Below the pieces are notes generated by a model, which worked only from the letters and a program-made list of their open reading frames with translations, had not been told where the DNA came from and made no database searches. Shown in pieces: positions 8,637 through 17,200 of a DNA stretch of 64,000 nt. Source of the stretch: Acidovorax radicis N35 (GTDB taxonomy: Bacteria > Pseudomonadota > Gammaproteobacteria > Burkholderiales > Burkholderiaceae_C); the NCBI RefSeq assembly GCF_000204195.1, contig NZ_AFBG01000023.1, positions 62,001 through 126,000 of the forward strand, in the 5' to 3' direction. Position 1 is the first letter of the stretch, and each line of letters starts with the position of its first letter. The translations under genes were made by a program, and so were the position numbers.

Positions 8637-9278
8637 ATGCTTTTCTCTGTACAGGAACTGCTGCTCTTCGCACTCGCCGCCCTCGTGCTGGTGCTCACGC
8701 CCGGCCCCAACATGGTGTACTGCGTCTCGCGCAGCCTCACCCAGGGGCCACGCGCCGGGCTCATCTCGCTGACCGGGGTGGTGCTGGGTTTTGTCGTGCA
8801 CCTGCTGGCGGCGGCGCTGGGCCTGACGGCGTTGCTGGCCGCCGTGCCGCTGGCGTTTGACGCCATCCGCTACGCCGGTGCCGCGTATCTGCTGTGGATG
8901 GCATGGCAGGCCGTCAAACCCGGCGGCAACGCGCCGTTCGAAGCCCGCAACCTGCCCCACGACCGGCCGCGCACGCTGTTCCTCATGGGCTTCATGACCA
9001 ACCTCTTGAACCCCAAGGTGGCCATGTTCTACCTGTCGTTCTTCCCCCAGTTCCTCCACCCCGAGCGCGGCCAGTTGCTGCTGCAGAGCCTGACGCTGGG
9101 TGCCGTGCAGATCACCACCAGCGCAGCCGTCAACACGCTGCTCATCCTGTGCGCCGCCCGCGTGGCGCTGTTCCTGAACCGCAACGCCGCATGGATGCGC
9201 GCCCAGCGCTATTTCATGGGCACCGTCCTGGGTCTGCTGGCCCTGCGCCTCCTCACCGAAAAGAAAGCCGCCGCATGA
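8637..9278 (+). CDS. LysE/RhtB family exporter (second copy)
   Basis: This 213-aa six-helix amino-acid exporter carries the family signature (VLTPGPNMVYCVSRS) and the conserved NLLNPKVAMFYLSFFPQF stretch near the middle. It lies 5 bases after the VOC gene, and its stop overlaps the next start (ATGA at 9275-9278). It is more typical of the RhtB group than the first LysE gene of the operon. Coupling to a threonine-dehydratase-like enzyme suggests a hydroxy amino acid or its derivative as substrate, but this is inference. Confidence 0.92.
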   Translation: MLFSVQELLLFALAALVLVLTPGPNMVYCVSRSLTQGPRAGLISLTGVVLGFVVHLLAAALGLTALLAAVPLAFDAIRYAGAAYLLWMAWQAVKPGGNAPFEARNLPHDRPRTLFLMGFMTNLLNPKVAMFYLSFFPQFLHPERGQLLLQSLTLGAVQITTSAAVNTLLILCAARVALFLNRNAAWMRAQRYFMGTVLGLLALRLLTEKKAAA

Positions 9279-10258
9279 ACACCCGCCTCGACCCCACCGC
9301 CCTGCTGCCCACCCTGGCCGACATCGAAGCCGCTGCCGAGGTGGTGTACCGCGACTTCGCCGCCACGCCCCAGTACCGCTGGGGCCTGCTCAGCCAGCGC
9401 CTGGGCACCGACTGCTGGCTCAAGCACGAAAACCACACGCCCGTGGGCGCCTTCAAGATTCGCGGCGGCCTGACCTACTTTGACCAGCTCGCGCTGCGTG
9501 GCGCCCTGCCCACCGAGGTCATCAGCGCCACGCGCGGCAACCACGGCCAGAGCATGGGCTGGGCCGCGCACCGCCACGGCGTGGCCTGCACCATCGTCGT
9601 GCCGCGTGGCAACTCGGTCGAGAAAAACGCCGCCATGCGCGCACTGGGCGTCACGCTCATCGAACACGGCGACGACTTCCAGGAAGCGCGTGAACACGCC
9701 ATTCAATTGGCCGCCCAGCGCGGCGCCCACATGGTGCCCAGCTTCCACCCCGACCTGCTGCGTGGCGTGAGCACCTACTGGTGGGAATTCCTGCGCGCAG
9801 TGCCGCAGCTCGACGTGGTGTATGTGCCCATCGGCCAGGGCTCGGGCGCGTGCTCGGCCATCGCTGCCAAGCTGGCGTTGCAGCACCCCGTGCGCGTGGT
9901 GGGCGTGGTCAGCAGCCACGCCACCACCTATGCCGATTCGCTGGCGGCAGGCCGCGTGGTCGAGGCACCCGTCACCACAACGCTCGCCGACGGCATGGCC
10001 TGCCGCGTGGCAGACCCCGAAGCCCTGGCCGTGATGGCCCCGCACATCGACCACATCGTGCAGGTGAGCGATGCCGAAGTGGCCGCCGCCATGCGCGCCT
10101 TGTTCACCGACACGCACAACGTGGCCGAGGGCGCAGGCGCTGCCGCGCTGGCGGCGGCGCTGCAGGAGCGCGACCAGCTCCAGGGCTTGCACGTGGGCCT
10201 GGCGTTGACGGGTGGCAACGTCGATGCGCCCATGTTCAGCAGCGTTCTGGCGGGCTGA
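9275..10258 (+). CDS. Threonine dehydratase-like fold-type II PLP enzyme
   Basis: This 327-aa enzyme resembles catabolic threonine/serine dehydratases. The PLP lysine is at residue 61 (PVGAFKIRGG), ATRGNHGQSMGWAA contacts the cofactor, and a GQGSGACSAIAA phosphate-binding loop (glycine-rich as in the family) is visible. There is no C-terminal ACT regulatory domain, as in the short catabolic forms. Such enzymes release enamine/imine intermediates, the substrates of RidA encoded earlier in the operon. It is the last gene of the run; a palindromic repeat follows. Whether it acts on Thr, Ser or a hydroxy-aspartate-like compound is unknown. Confidence 0.9.
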   Translation: MNTRLDPTALLPTLADIEAAAEVVYRDFAATPQYRWGLLSQRLGTDCWLKHENHTPVGAFKIRGGLTYFDQLALRGALPTEVISATRGNHGQSMGWAAHRHGVACTIVVPRGNSVEKNAAMRALGVTLIEHGDDFQEAREHAIQLAAQRGAHMVPSFHPDLLRGVSTYWWEFLRAVPQLDVVYVPIGQGSGACSAIAAKLALQHPVRVVGVVSSHATTYADSLAAGRVVEAPVTTTLADGMACRVADPEALAVMAPHIDHIVQVSDAEVAAAMRALFTDTHNVAEGAGAAALAAALQERDQLQGLHVGLALTGGNVDAPMFSSVLAG

Positions 10259-10274
10259 TCCCGTTGCACACACA

Positions 10275-10341
10275 AGCTACAACGCTATTCATTCAGTAGC
10301 ATTGGTCGCTTGCGTGACAAGCGCCAGGGCCCTGTTTTGGC
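10275..10341. repeat. Interspersed palindromic repeat
   Basis: A degenerate copy (CGCTATTCATTCAGTAGCATT, then a CGCTTG/CAAGCG hairpin and GGGCCCTGTTTTGGCC) fills the gap between the MocR operon and the phosphatase gene. It could form an RNA hairpin ending the operon. Confidence 0.6.
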
Positions 10342-10354
10342 CACAATCCGCCGC

Positions 10355-11026
10355 ATGGGAACCCTCTACCTCGTGCGCCATGGCCAGGCCTCGTTTGGCG
10401 CAGATGACTATGACGTGCTCAGCGCCCGGGGCCGCGAACAGGCCGTGCGCCTGGGCGAATACTGGCGAGCGCGGGGGATGGCGTTCGACGCCGTCATCAC
10501 CGGCACGCTGCGCCGCCACACGCAAACGCTGGAAGGCATTGCCGAAGGCCTGCAGACCACGCACGAAGTGCTGCAATTGCCAGGCCTCAACGAATACGAC
10601 AGCCACGCACTCATCGCGGCCATTCACCCCCAGCCCCTGGGCCCGGCCGACACGCCAGAGCGCTACCGCGCGCACTTTCGCATCCTGTGCGACGCGCTGG
10701 CGCAGTGGATGGCGGGCGTCATCAGCCCCCAGGGCATGCCCAGCTGGAACGAATTTTCAAACGGTGTGCGCAGCGCGCTGGACCATGTGCGCCACCACCA
10801 CGCGGGCCACAACGTACTGCTGGTGAGCAGCGGCGGCCCCATCTCCACGGCCGTGGGCGAGGTGCTGGGCACCGCACCCGAGGTGACGATTGCGCTGAAC
10901 ATGCGCATCCGCAACAGCGCGGTGACGGAGTTCTCGATTGCGCCCAAGCGGCTGATGCTGCAGACGTTCAACACCCTGCCGCATTTGAATGAGCTGGAGC
11001 ATGCGGGATGGGTGACACATGCTTGA
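10355..11026 (+). CDS. Histidine phosphatase superfamily protein
   Basis: This 223-aa protein of the phosphoglycerate-mutase-like superfamily begins directly with the phosphohistidine motif (LYLVRHGQASF). The second-half motif VVSSGGPIS replaces the usual SHG: the catalytic His of many members is absent, a variation seen in some family branches, so the activity may be reduced or altered. The start at 10355 is chosen because the RHG motif then lies at residues 8-10. The gene stands alone between two repeats. Confidence 0.88.
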   Translation: MGTLYLVRHGQASFGADDYDVLSARGREQAVRLGEYWRARGMAFDAVITGTLRRHTQTLEGIAEGLQTTHEVLQLPGLNEYDSHALIAAIHPQPLGPADTPERYRAHFRILCDALAQWMAGVISPQGMPSWNEFSNGVRSALDHVRHHHAGHNVLLVSSGGPISTAVGEVLGTAPEVTIALNMRIRNSAVTEFSIAPKRLMLQTFNTLPHLNELEHAGWVTHA

Positions 11027-11049
11027 CGCCTGAGGCCGGAATTTTGGGT

Positions 11050-11108
11050 ATTTTTTGGCTTCTAGCGCTTATTGGGAAAGCGCAAACAGCTATTTAATTT
11101 ATAGCAAA
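11050..11108. repeat. Interspersed palindromic repeat
   Basis: A well-preserved copy (TTTTTTGGCTTCTAGCGCTT, loop, AAGCGCAAACAGCTATTTAAT) lies downstream of the phosphatase gene and just before the convergent GNAT gene; it probably acts as a shared hairpin. Confidence 0.75.
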
Positions 11109-11202
11109 CTGACATGCCTGCCCCCAACTGGGCCAGGCAGCAGCACCGCGACCCCAGGCCGCTCTCACACCGGAACCTGTGTGGGGAGGCGTTACCGCCC
11201 CT

Positions 11203-11709
11203 CTACAAATCCAGCGCCAGAAACCGGGTTCCCGGCACCGGGTTGAAGCTCACGGGCTCTGCCGTGACAAAGCCCAAGGATTCATAGAGCCTTTGGGCCG
11301 CGACAAACTCGGGAAGCACGTCCAGGCACATGCGCCCGTAGCCGGCCTGGCGAGCAACGCGCAGCATCTCTTCGACCAGTTGTCGCCCCAAGTCCATTCC
11401 CCGGGCTGCTGGCCGCACATACACACGCTTCAACTCGCAGGTGCCGCCCTCCACGCGGCGCAGGGCCGCACAGCCCACCACGCTGCCCTCGACAAGGGCC
11501 AGCAGGACACAGCCATCGGGCGCCGCGTACTTGCCGGGCAACGCCGCAAACTCCCGCTCATAGTCCTGAAAGTCAAGATTGGCCGTCGGACTCTGGACAT
11601 ACTCGCGAAAGATTGCGGTGACGGCGGGGAGATTGTCGGGGAAGGTGGCGCGCCGGATTGTGGTCATGCGGAGGCGGACGGGAGGGACTGCACCAATGCG
11701 CTCGCTCAT
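11203..11709 (-). CDS. GNAT family N-acetyltransferase
   Basis: This 168-aa GNAT-fold acetyltransferase shows the acetyl-CoA pyrophosphate-binding loop (VRPAARGMDLGRQLVEEM) and the downstream LYESLGF motif of the fold. The start at 11709 overlaps the creatininase stop (ATGA), which favours translational coupling; an inner ATG at 11667 would give 154 residues and also cover the domain. The substrate is unknown. It forms a two-gene unit with the upstream creatininase homologue. Confidence 0.88.
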   Translation of the reverse strand: MSERIGAVPPVRLRMTTIRRATFPDNLPAVTAIFREYVQSPTANLDFQDYEREFAALPGKYAAPDGCVLLALVEGSVVGCAALRRVEGGTCELKRVYVRPAARGMDLGRQLVEEMLRVARQAGYGRMCLDVLPEFVAAQRLYESLGFVTAEPVSFNPVPGTRFLALDL

Positions 11710-12566
11710 TCGGTCTCGGGGCGCACGGTTTGCAGCGGCAGGTGCACCAGCTCCTGCAGCAGCGCCACCAGTTGCCCTGCCGCAGCATCCACCACTGCCC
11801 GCCCCTTGTCCGCCGTGGCTCCTGCCGCATTGCCCACGGCACCCGCCGGGTGGTAGTCCTGCATCTGCCAGCCCAGCTTGGCGCTTTTGCCGTTGCCCAG
11901 AATGGCGTAGCGCTCCGACCGGTCTTGCGACGTGGATCGGAAATCCCGCGCATGCTCCATGTGCACCGTGGCGGGCGCGAGGTGCAGCATCATCGACGTC
12001 TCGATCTCGCCCGCGTGGATGCCAAAGCGGTGCTCCTCGCCGCTGAACTGGCTGGCCACCGCGTCGGGCAGCGGCAAGCTGAACCAGCTGGCGCTGTAGA
12101 CGATGAGGTCGCAGCGCGTGCGCAGCTCGCGCGCCACGATGTCCATCACGCTGACCTGGCCGCCGTGGCCGTTGAACAGCAGCAGCTTTTTGATGCCCGC
12201 GCGGGCCACACACTCGCCAATCTCCGTCCACAGCGCGATCACGGTGGCGGGCGAGAGCGTGAGCGTGCCCGGAAAGCGGATGTGCTCCGGGCTCAGGCCC
12301 ACGTTCTGCGGGGGCAAAAAGAGCACGGGCAGGTCGGCGGTCATTTGCGGCAGCGCGGCATCGATCACACCCTGCAGCAAGGTGGCATCCACCGACAGCG
12401 GAAGGTGCGGGCCATGCTGTTCGACGGCCGCCACCGGCAACACGGCGACCACCTGTTCGGCCTGGCCGCTGTGCTGCAGCGCGGCAAAGTCGCGGGTGGA
12501 CAGGTCGGCCCAGAAGCGCGAGGGCAAGGTGAGGGGGGAGGGTTGGGGCGCAGCGGCAGCGGTCAT
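11706..12566 (-). CDS. Creatininase family protein
   Basis: This 286-aa member of the creatinine amidohydrolase superfamily contains the metal-site motifs VLPVAAVEQHGPHLPL and LLFNGHGGQ, and the downstream GIHAGEIETSMML motif. The family hydrolyses cyclic amides or formamides (creatinine, formamidopyrimidines). No creatinase gene is nearby, so creatinine use is not indicated. The gene overlaps the GNAT gene by 4 bases and probably shares its transcript. Confidence 0.9.
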   Translation of the reverse strand: MTAAAAPQPSPLTLPSRFWADLSTRDFAALQHSGQAEQVVAVLPVAAVEQHGPHLPLSVDATLLQGVIDAALPQMTADLPVLFLPPQNVGLSPEHIRFPGTLTLSPATVIALWTEIGECVARAGIKKLLLFNGHGGQVSVMDIVARELRTRCDLIVYSASWFSLPLPDAVASQFSGEEHRFGIHAGEIETSMMLHLAPATVHMEHARDFRSTSQDRSERYAILGNGKSAKLGWQMQDYHPAGAVGNAAGATADKGRAVVDAAAGQLVALLQELVHLPLQTVRPETE

Positions 12567-12597
12567 GCCGCGATGTTAGGGCCTGTTCAGGGACGCG

Positions 12598-12957
12598 TCA
12601 CTTCAGCGCCATCTTGCCCAGCCAGTACAACAGATGCCCCACGCCCATCACCAGCAGCGCTCTGGACGCCAGCCCGCTGGCCCTGCCGCACAGACCACGG
12701 CGGCGCTGCCATGCGCGCAGCACCAGCGCCCCCACCCACCCCACGGTGGCCAATACCGCCCACACCATCCAAAGCAGCCCCACGCCCAGGCAGCCAAAGT
12801 TCTCGCAGTACAGCGTGAAGCTGTAGTACGACAGCGCCACCAGCACCACGCACAGGCCCAGCAGCATCACATCGAGCGTGCGCGACGCCCAGACGGCCAC
12901 ACGCGAGATCGATGCCGGAGAAGGCGACGACGGCGATGAAGGCAAAGGCGTATTCAT
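12598..12957 (-). CDS. Small membrane protein, unknown function
   Basis: This 119-aa protein has a Ser/Pro-rich N terminus and about three hydrophobic segments (near 30-50, 60-80 and 100-115). I do not recognise the family. The ATG at 12957 follows purine-poor sequence; a longer form would begin at 13029 but would overlap the region upstream of the divergent alaX-like gene. It ends 31 bases before the creatininase start and could be the first gene of that transcript. Confidence 0.65.
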   Translation of the reverse strand: MNTPLPSSPSSPSPASISRVAVWASRTLDVMLLGLCVVLVALSYYSFTLYCENFGCLGVGLLWMVWAVLATVGWVGALVLRAWQRRRGLCGRASGLASRALLVMGVGHLLYWLGKMALK

Positions 12958-13066
12958 AAAAAACCGGGGGCAGGGTGGTACTGGATGGGGTGGCAGAACC
13001 CCTGCAGCCCAGCATAGCGCCCGCCCCACCGCCGCGCTCCGCCGCCCATCCCGCTACCATCACCGC

Positions 13067-13828
13067 ATGACCCAAGACCTCTTCCGCCAAGACGCCTACC
13101 TGCGCGAATGCAGTGCCCACATCACCGCCGTCACCGATACCGGCATCGTGCTGGACCAGACCGTGTTCTACCCCCTGGGCGGCGGCCAGGCCGGTGACAG
13201 CGGCGTGCTGGTGCTGGCCGACGGCACCGAGATCGCCATCACCGACACCCGCAAGGGCAAGGACGCCGAAGGCAACCCCACCAGCGACATCGTGCACATC
13301 CCCGCCCCCGGGCAGGAAGACCGCGTGGCGCAGCTGGCCCTACAGGGACCAGGCACCGCCGTCACGGCCCGCATCGACTGGGAGCGCCGCCACCGCATGA
13401 TGCGCCTGCACACCACCTCCCACCTGCTGTGCCATGTGGTTCCGCAGCTGGTCAACGGCTGCTCCATCACGCCCGACTACGCGCGGCTGGACTTTGCGAT
13501 GACCGACCCGCTCGACAAGGAAGCCCTCACCGCCGCCATCGCCACCCTGGTGGCCGCCGCGCACCCGCTCACGGTGGCTTCGATCAGTGACGAAGAACTG
13601 GACGCCAACCCTGCCCTGGTCAAAAGCATGAGCGTGCAGCCCCCGCGTGGCACCGGACGCATCCGCACCATCCGCATCGGGGGCGACAACGACGCACCGC
13701 TGATCGACCTGCAGCCCTGCGGCGGCACGCATGTGGCCAATACGTCGGAGCTCGGCGCCATCGTGGTGACGAAGATTGAAAAGAAAAGCGCCACCACCCG
13801 CAGGGTGGTGCTGGGCTTTGCCCAGTGA
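13067..13828 (+). CDS. Alanyl-tRNA editing protein (AlaX-like)
   Basis: This 253-aa stand-alone homologue of the alanyl-tRNA synthetase editing domain removes Ser or Gly mischarged on tRNA-Ala. Both zinc-binding motifs are intact: HTTSH at residues 115-119 and CGGTH at 218-222. An N-terminal OB-like segment with LGGGQAGDSG is also typical. The last ten or so codons (TTRRVVLGFAQ-stop) lie in the first unit of a 120-bp tandem repeat, so the C terminus is repeat-derived or the repeat arose by duplication of this gene end. Confidence 0.92.
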   Translation: MTQDLFRQDAYLRECSAHITAVTDTGIVLDQTVFYPLGGGQAGDSGVLVLADGTEIAITDTRKGKDAEGNPTSDIVHIPAPGQEDRVAQLALQGPGTAVTARIDWERRHRMMRLHTTSHLLCHVVPQLVNGCSITPDYARLDFAMTDPLDKEALTAAIATLVAAAHPLTVASISDEELDANPALVKSMSVQPPRGTGRIRTIRIGGDNDAPLIDLQPCGGTHVANTSELGAIVVTKIEKKSATTRRVVLGFAQ

Positions 13829-14085
13829 GCGTAGCGAAGAGCGCTTTTCTTTGGGGTGTACTCATTTGCGTGCAACGCAAGTGAGTGCGCACCAAAAGCC
13901 TTGGCATCAACCACCACCCGCAGGGTGGTGCTGGGCTTTGCCCAGTGAGCGTAGCGAAGAGCGCTTTTCTTTGGGGTGCACTCATTTGCGTGCAACGCAA
14001 GTGAGTGCGCACCAAAAGCCTTGGCATCAACCACCACCCGCAGGGTGGTGCTGGGCTTTGCCCAGTGAGCGCAGCGACGAGCACG
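13791..14085. repeat. Tandem repeat, 120-bp unit, about 2.5 copies
   Basis: Units run 13791-13910, 13911-14030 and a partial third from 14031. The two full units differ at one visible base (13860 T versus 13980 C). Each holds nested hairpins (CCACC...GGTGG, CTGGGCTTTGCCCAG, ACTCATTTGCG...CGCAAGTGAGT). The first unit begins inside the AlaX-like gene. The rest of the gap to the DUF748 gene (14086-14247) shows nothing recognisable. Confidence 0.95.
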
Positions 14086-14247
14086 CCCCTCAAATGTCAA
14101 CAATCTTGAGCCGCCGCAGCCCCCGGTTGCAATGGCTTACCCCGCCGGACCCACAACGGGGACAATAGCGGCCCGCGCGCGCGGTCTTTTTTGGACTTCT
14201 TGCACCAGGCGTCCTGGGGCTGCGGCGCTCACTTTTGCCTGCCGCCC

Positions 14248-17200
14248 ATGCCGATCTCTCTGCGCTCCGTCTCGTTTGCCTCCCTGCGCCAGCACCGCTG
14301 GTTCCGCCCCGCCGTCCGCGCGCTGGTGGGTTTGATCGTGTTGTGGCTGGTCACCTGGCTGGCTATCCCGCCCCTGGTCAAGGGGCCGCTGGAGCGCATC
14401 GCCTCCGAGCAATTGGGCCGCACAGTCACCGTGGGGGGCATCGACTTCCAGCCCTGGAGCCTGGAATTCGCACTGCGCGACGTGGCCGTGGCGGGCGCCA
14501 AAGGTGCGCCCCCGCAGCTGACGATTGGCCGGATCTACGCCGATGGCGAGCTGCAATCGCTGCTGCGCCTGGCGCCCGTGGTGGACGCCTTCACCATCGA
14601 AAACCCCGTGCTGCGCCTCACCCACCTGGGTGACGGCCACTACGACGTGGACGACATCATCGCCAAGGTCACGGCGCCCACGGGCGAGCCCGACACCGGC
14701 CCCGCGCGCCTGGCGCTGTACAACCTGGCGCTGACGGGCGGCAGCATCGACTTCATCGACCAGGCCGTGGACAAGACCCACCAAGTGCGCGCGCTGGCCT
14801 TCACGGTACCCTTCATCAGCACCCTGCCCTCGCAGCGCGAGGTGAAGGTGGAACCCCACCTGGCGTTCACGCTCGATGGCAGCCGGTTCGACTCATCCGC
14901 CCAGGGCACCCCGTTTGCGCAGACCGGCAAGGCCGATGCACAGCTGCGCCTGGACGGGCTGAATCTGGCACCGTACCTGGCCTACCTGCCGGCCGACCTG
15001 CCCGTCAGGGTGCAGGGCGCCACGCTGGACGCGGATGTGAAGGTGGCCTTCGAACAGCACCCCCGCATGGCCGTGAAGCTGACCGGCACCGTGCAAGCCA
15101 GCGGGGTGCGCATGACCGACCGCCAGGGCGCCGACCTGCTGAGCTACGAGCGCCTGAAAATCGACATGGCCGATGTGCGCCCGCTGGACCAGGTAGTGCG
15201 CCTGCAGCACATCGAGCTGACGGCGCCCGTGGTGACTGCTACGCGCGATGCAGCCGGGCAGATCAACCTCGCCCAACTGGCGCCGCCCGCACCGCCCTCC
15301 TCGCCGGTCAAGGGCAAGACCACCACACCTGCGGCGCCTGCATCTTCTGCTGAACCGGCGTCTTCGCCACTGGCCAGCGCCAGCGCCGCATCGGCCTCTG
15401 CCCCCCCCGCTTCCTCCAGCAAAGCCAAGGCCAAGGCCGCCCCCGCCTGGGTGGTGGAAGTCGCCACCGCCGCCGTGCGCGGCGGCACCCTGCGCTGGGC
15501 CGACCAGACCACGCGCCCCGCAGCGGCCTTGCAGGCCACCGAGGTCACGCTGGATGCGGCCGACGTCGCCGTGCCCTTTGCCAAAGAGAATGCCAAGCCC
15601 TTCACCTTCAAAGGCGGGCTCAACCTGCAGGGCAGCACGCTCAGTTTTACCGGCGAAGCCACCGACCAGAAGGCACAGGTCAACGCGACCCTCAACGCCC
15701 TGGCGCTGCAGCTGGCCGCCCCCTACCTGGCCCAGACGCTGGAGCCCGTGGTGACCGGCCAGCTCACCGGCGACGTGGGTGTGGTGTGGCAAGCCCCCTC
15801 CCCCCAAGCCGCGCAGGCCGGCGCCACCGGCGTCACGGTCAAGGCAGGCCCCTTGGCGCTGGAGCAGTTGGCCGTCAAGCAGGGCAAGACCACCTTGGCC
15901 AGCCTGGGCAAGCTCGACATCGCGGGGGCCGAAGTGCCCCTGGACGCGCGCACCGCCACGCTGGAGCGCCTGGCGCTCAGCCAGCCACAACTGGCGGTGG
16001 AACGGGGCGCGGACGGGCGCTGGATGTTCGAGCGCTGGCTGAAAACGGCACCCGTCATGCAAGGCAGCACACCATCTTCTGCCCCCAACGCCCCAGCGTG
16101 GAAGCTGCGCGTGGCCGATTTCTCGCTGCAAGGCGGCACCGTCTCGCTGGCCGACAACGCGCAACAGCGCCCCGTGGCGCTGGAAGTGACCTCCCTGGGC
16201 ATCACCGCCCGCAACCTGGCCACCGACGGCAGCAAGCCCGAGGCTTTCCAGCTCACGGCCCGCGCAGCCGCGCCAGGCAAGGGCGGTAGCAACAAGACAG
16301 CGCCGGGCAAGCTCGACTACCAGGGCACGCTGGCGCTGCAGCCGCTGGCCACCCAGGGCAAGCTCGACGCCACCCGCCTGCCCCTGCACACGCTGGACGG
16401 CTACCTGGCCAGCCAGTTCGCGGTGGAGCTGCTGCGCGCCGATGTGGGCTATCGCGGTCAGGTGACCCTGGCGCAAACGGACAAAGGCATCAGCCTGCGC
16501 CTGGCGGGCGATGCGGTGGTCGAAGAACTCAAGGCCAACAGCACCGCCGCATCGACCCCCAAGACCGAAGCCCAGGTGGGCGAGGAACTGCTGGCCTGGA
16601 AGAGCCTGAACCTGCGGGGCCTCTCCGTGGCCACCGCCCCCGGCACCGCACCGCGCGTGGAGGTCAAGGAGACCAGCCTGGTCGATTTTTTCGCCCGCAT
16701 CACGATCAACGAAGCGGGCCGCATCAACCTGAGCGACATCGCCAAGACCCCGGCCGAGGCCCAGGCCGCCAATGCAGCCAGCGCCAACGCCCCCACAGCC
16801 GCCCCTGCAGCCGCACAGACTGCCGCAGCGCCCGCAGCATCTGCCCCCGCCGCCGCGTCTACCACCCCGGCCGCCGTGGCCCAGGCTGACCCGCTGGCCC
16901 CCGTGGTGGTGTTTGGCCCGGTGAGCCTGGTCAATGGCAAGGTGCTGTTTTCCGACTTTTTCATCAAGCCCAACTACTCGGCCGACCTCTCCGAGCTGAC
17001 CGGCAAGCTCAGCGCGTTCTCGTCCGAAGCCCCCGGCGGCGAGCCCGTGCTGGCCGACCTGGAGCTGCGCGGCCGCGCCGAGGGCTCGGCGTCGCTCGAA
17101 GTCACCGGCAAGCTCAACCCGCTGGCCAAGCCCCTGGCGCTCGACATCGTGGGCAAGGTGCGCGACCTGGAGCTGCCACCGCTCACGCCGTACGCGGTCA

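Noticed and set aside
13791..14085. CRISPR array
   Set aside because: Only two and a half copies of one long unit lie directly adjacent, without unique spacers, and no cas gene is near.
13477..14103. Repeat protein on the minus strand with 40-residue repeats
   Set aside because: The open frame exists only because the 120-bp DNA unit is a multiple of three; there is no ribosome site and it overlaps AlaX antisense.
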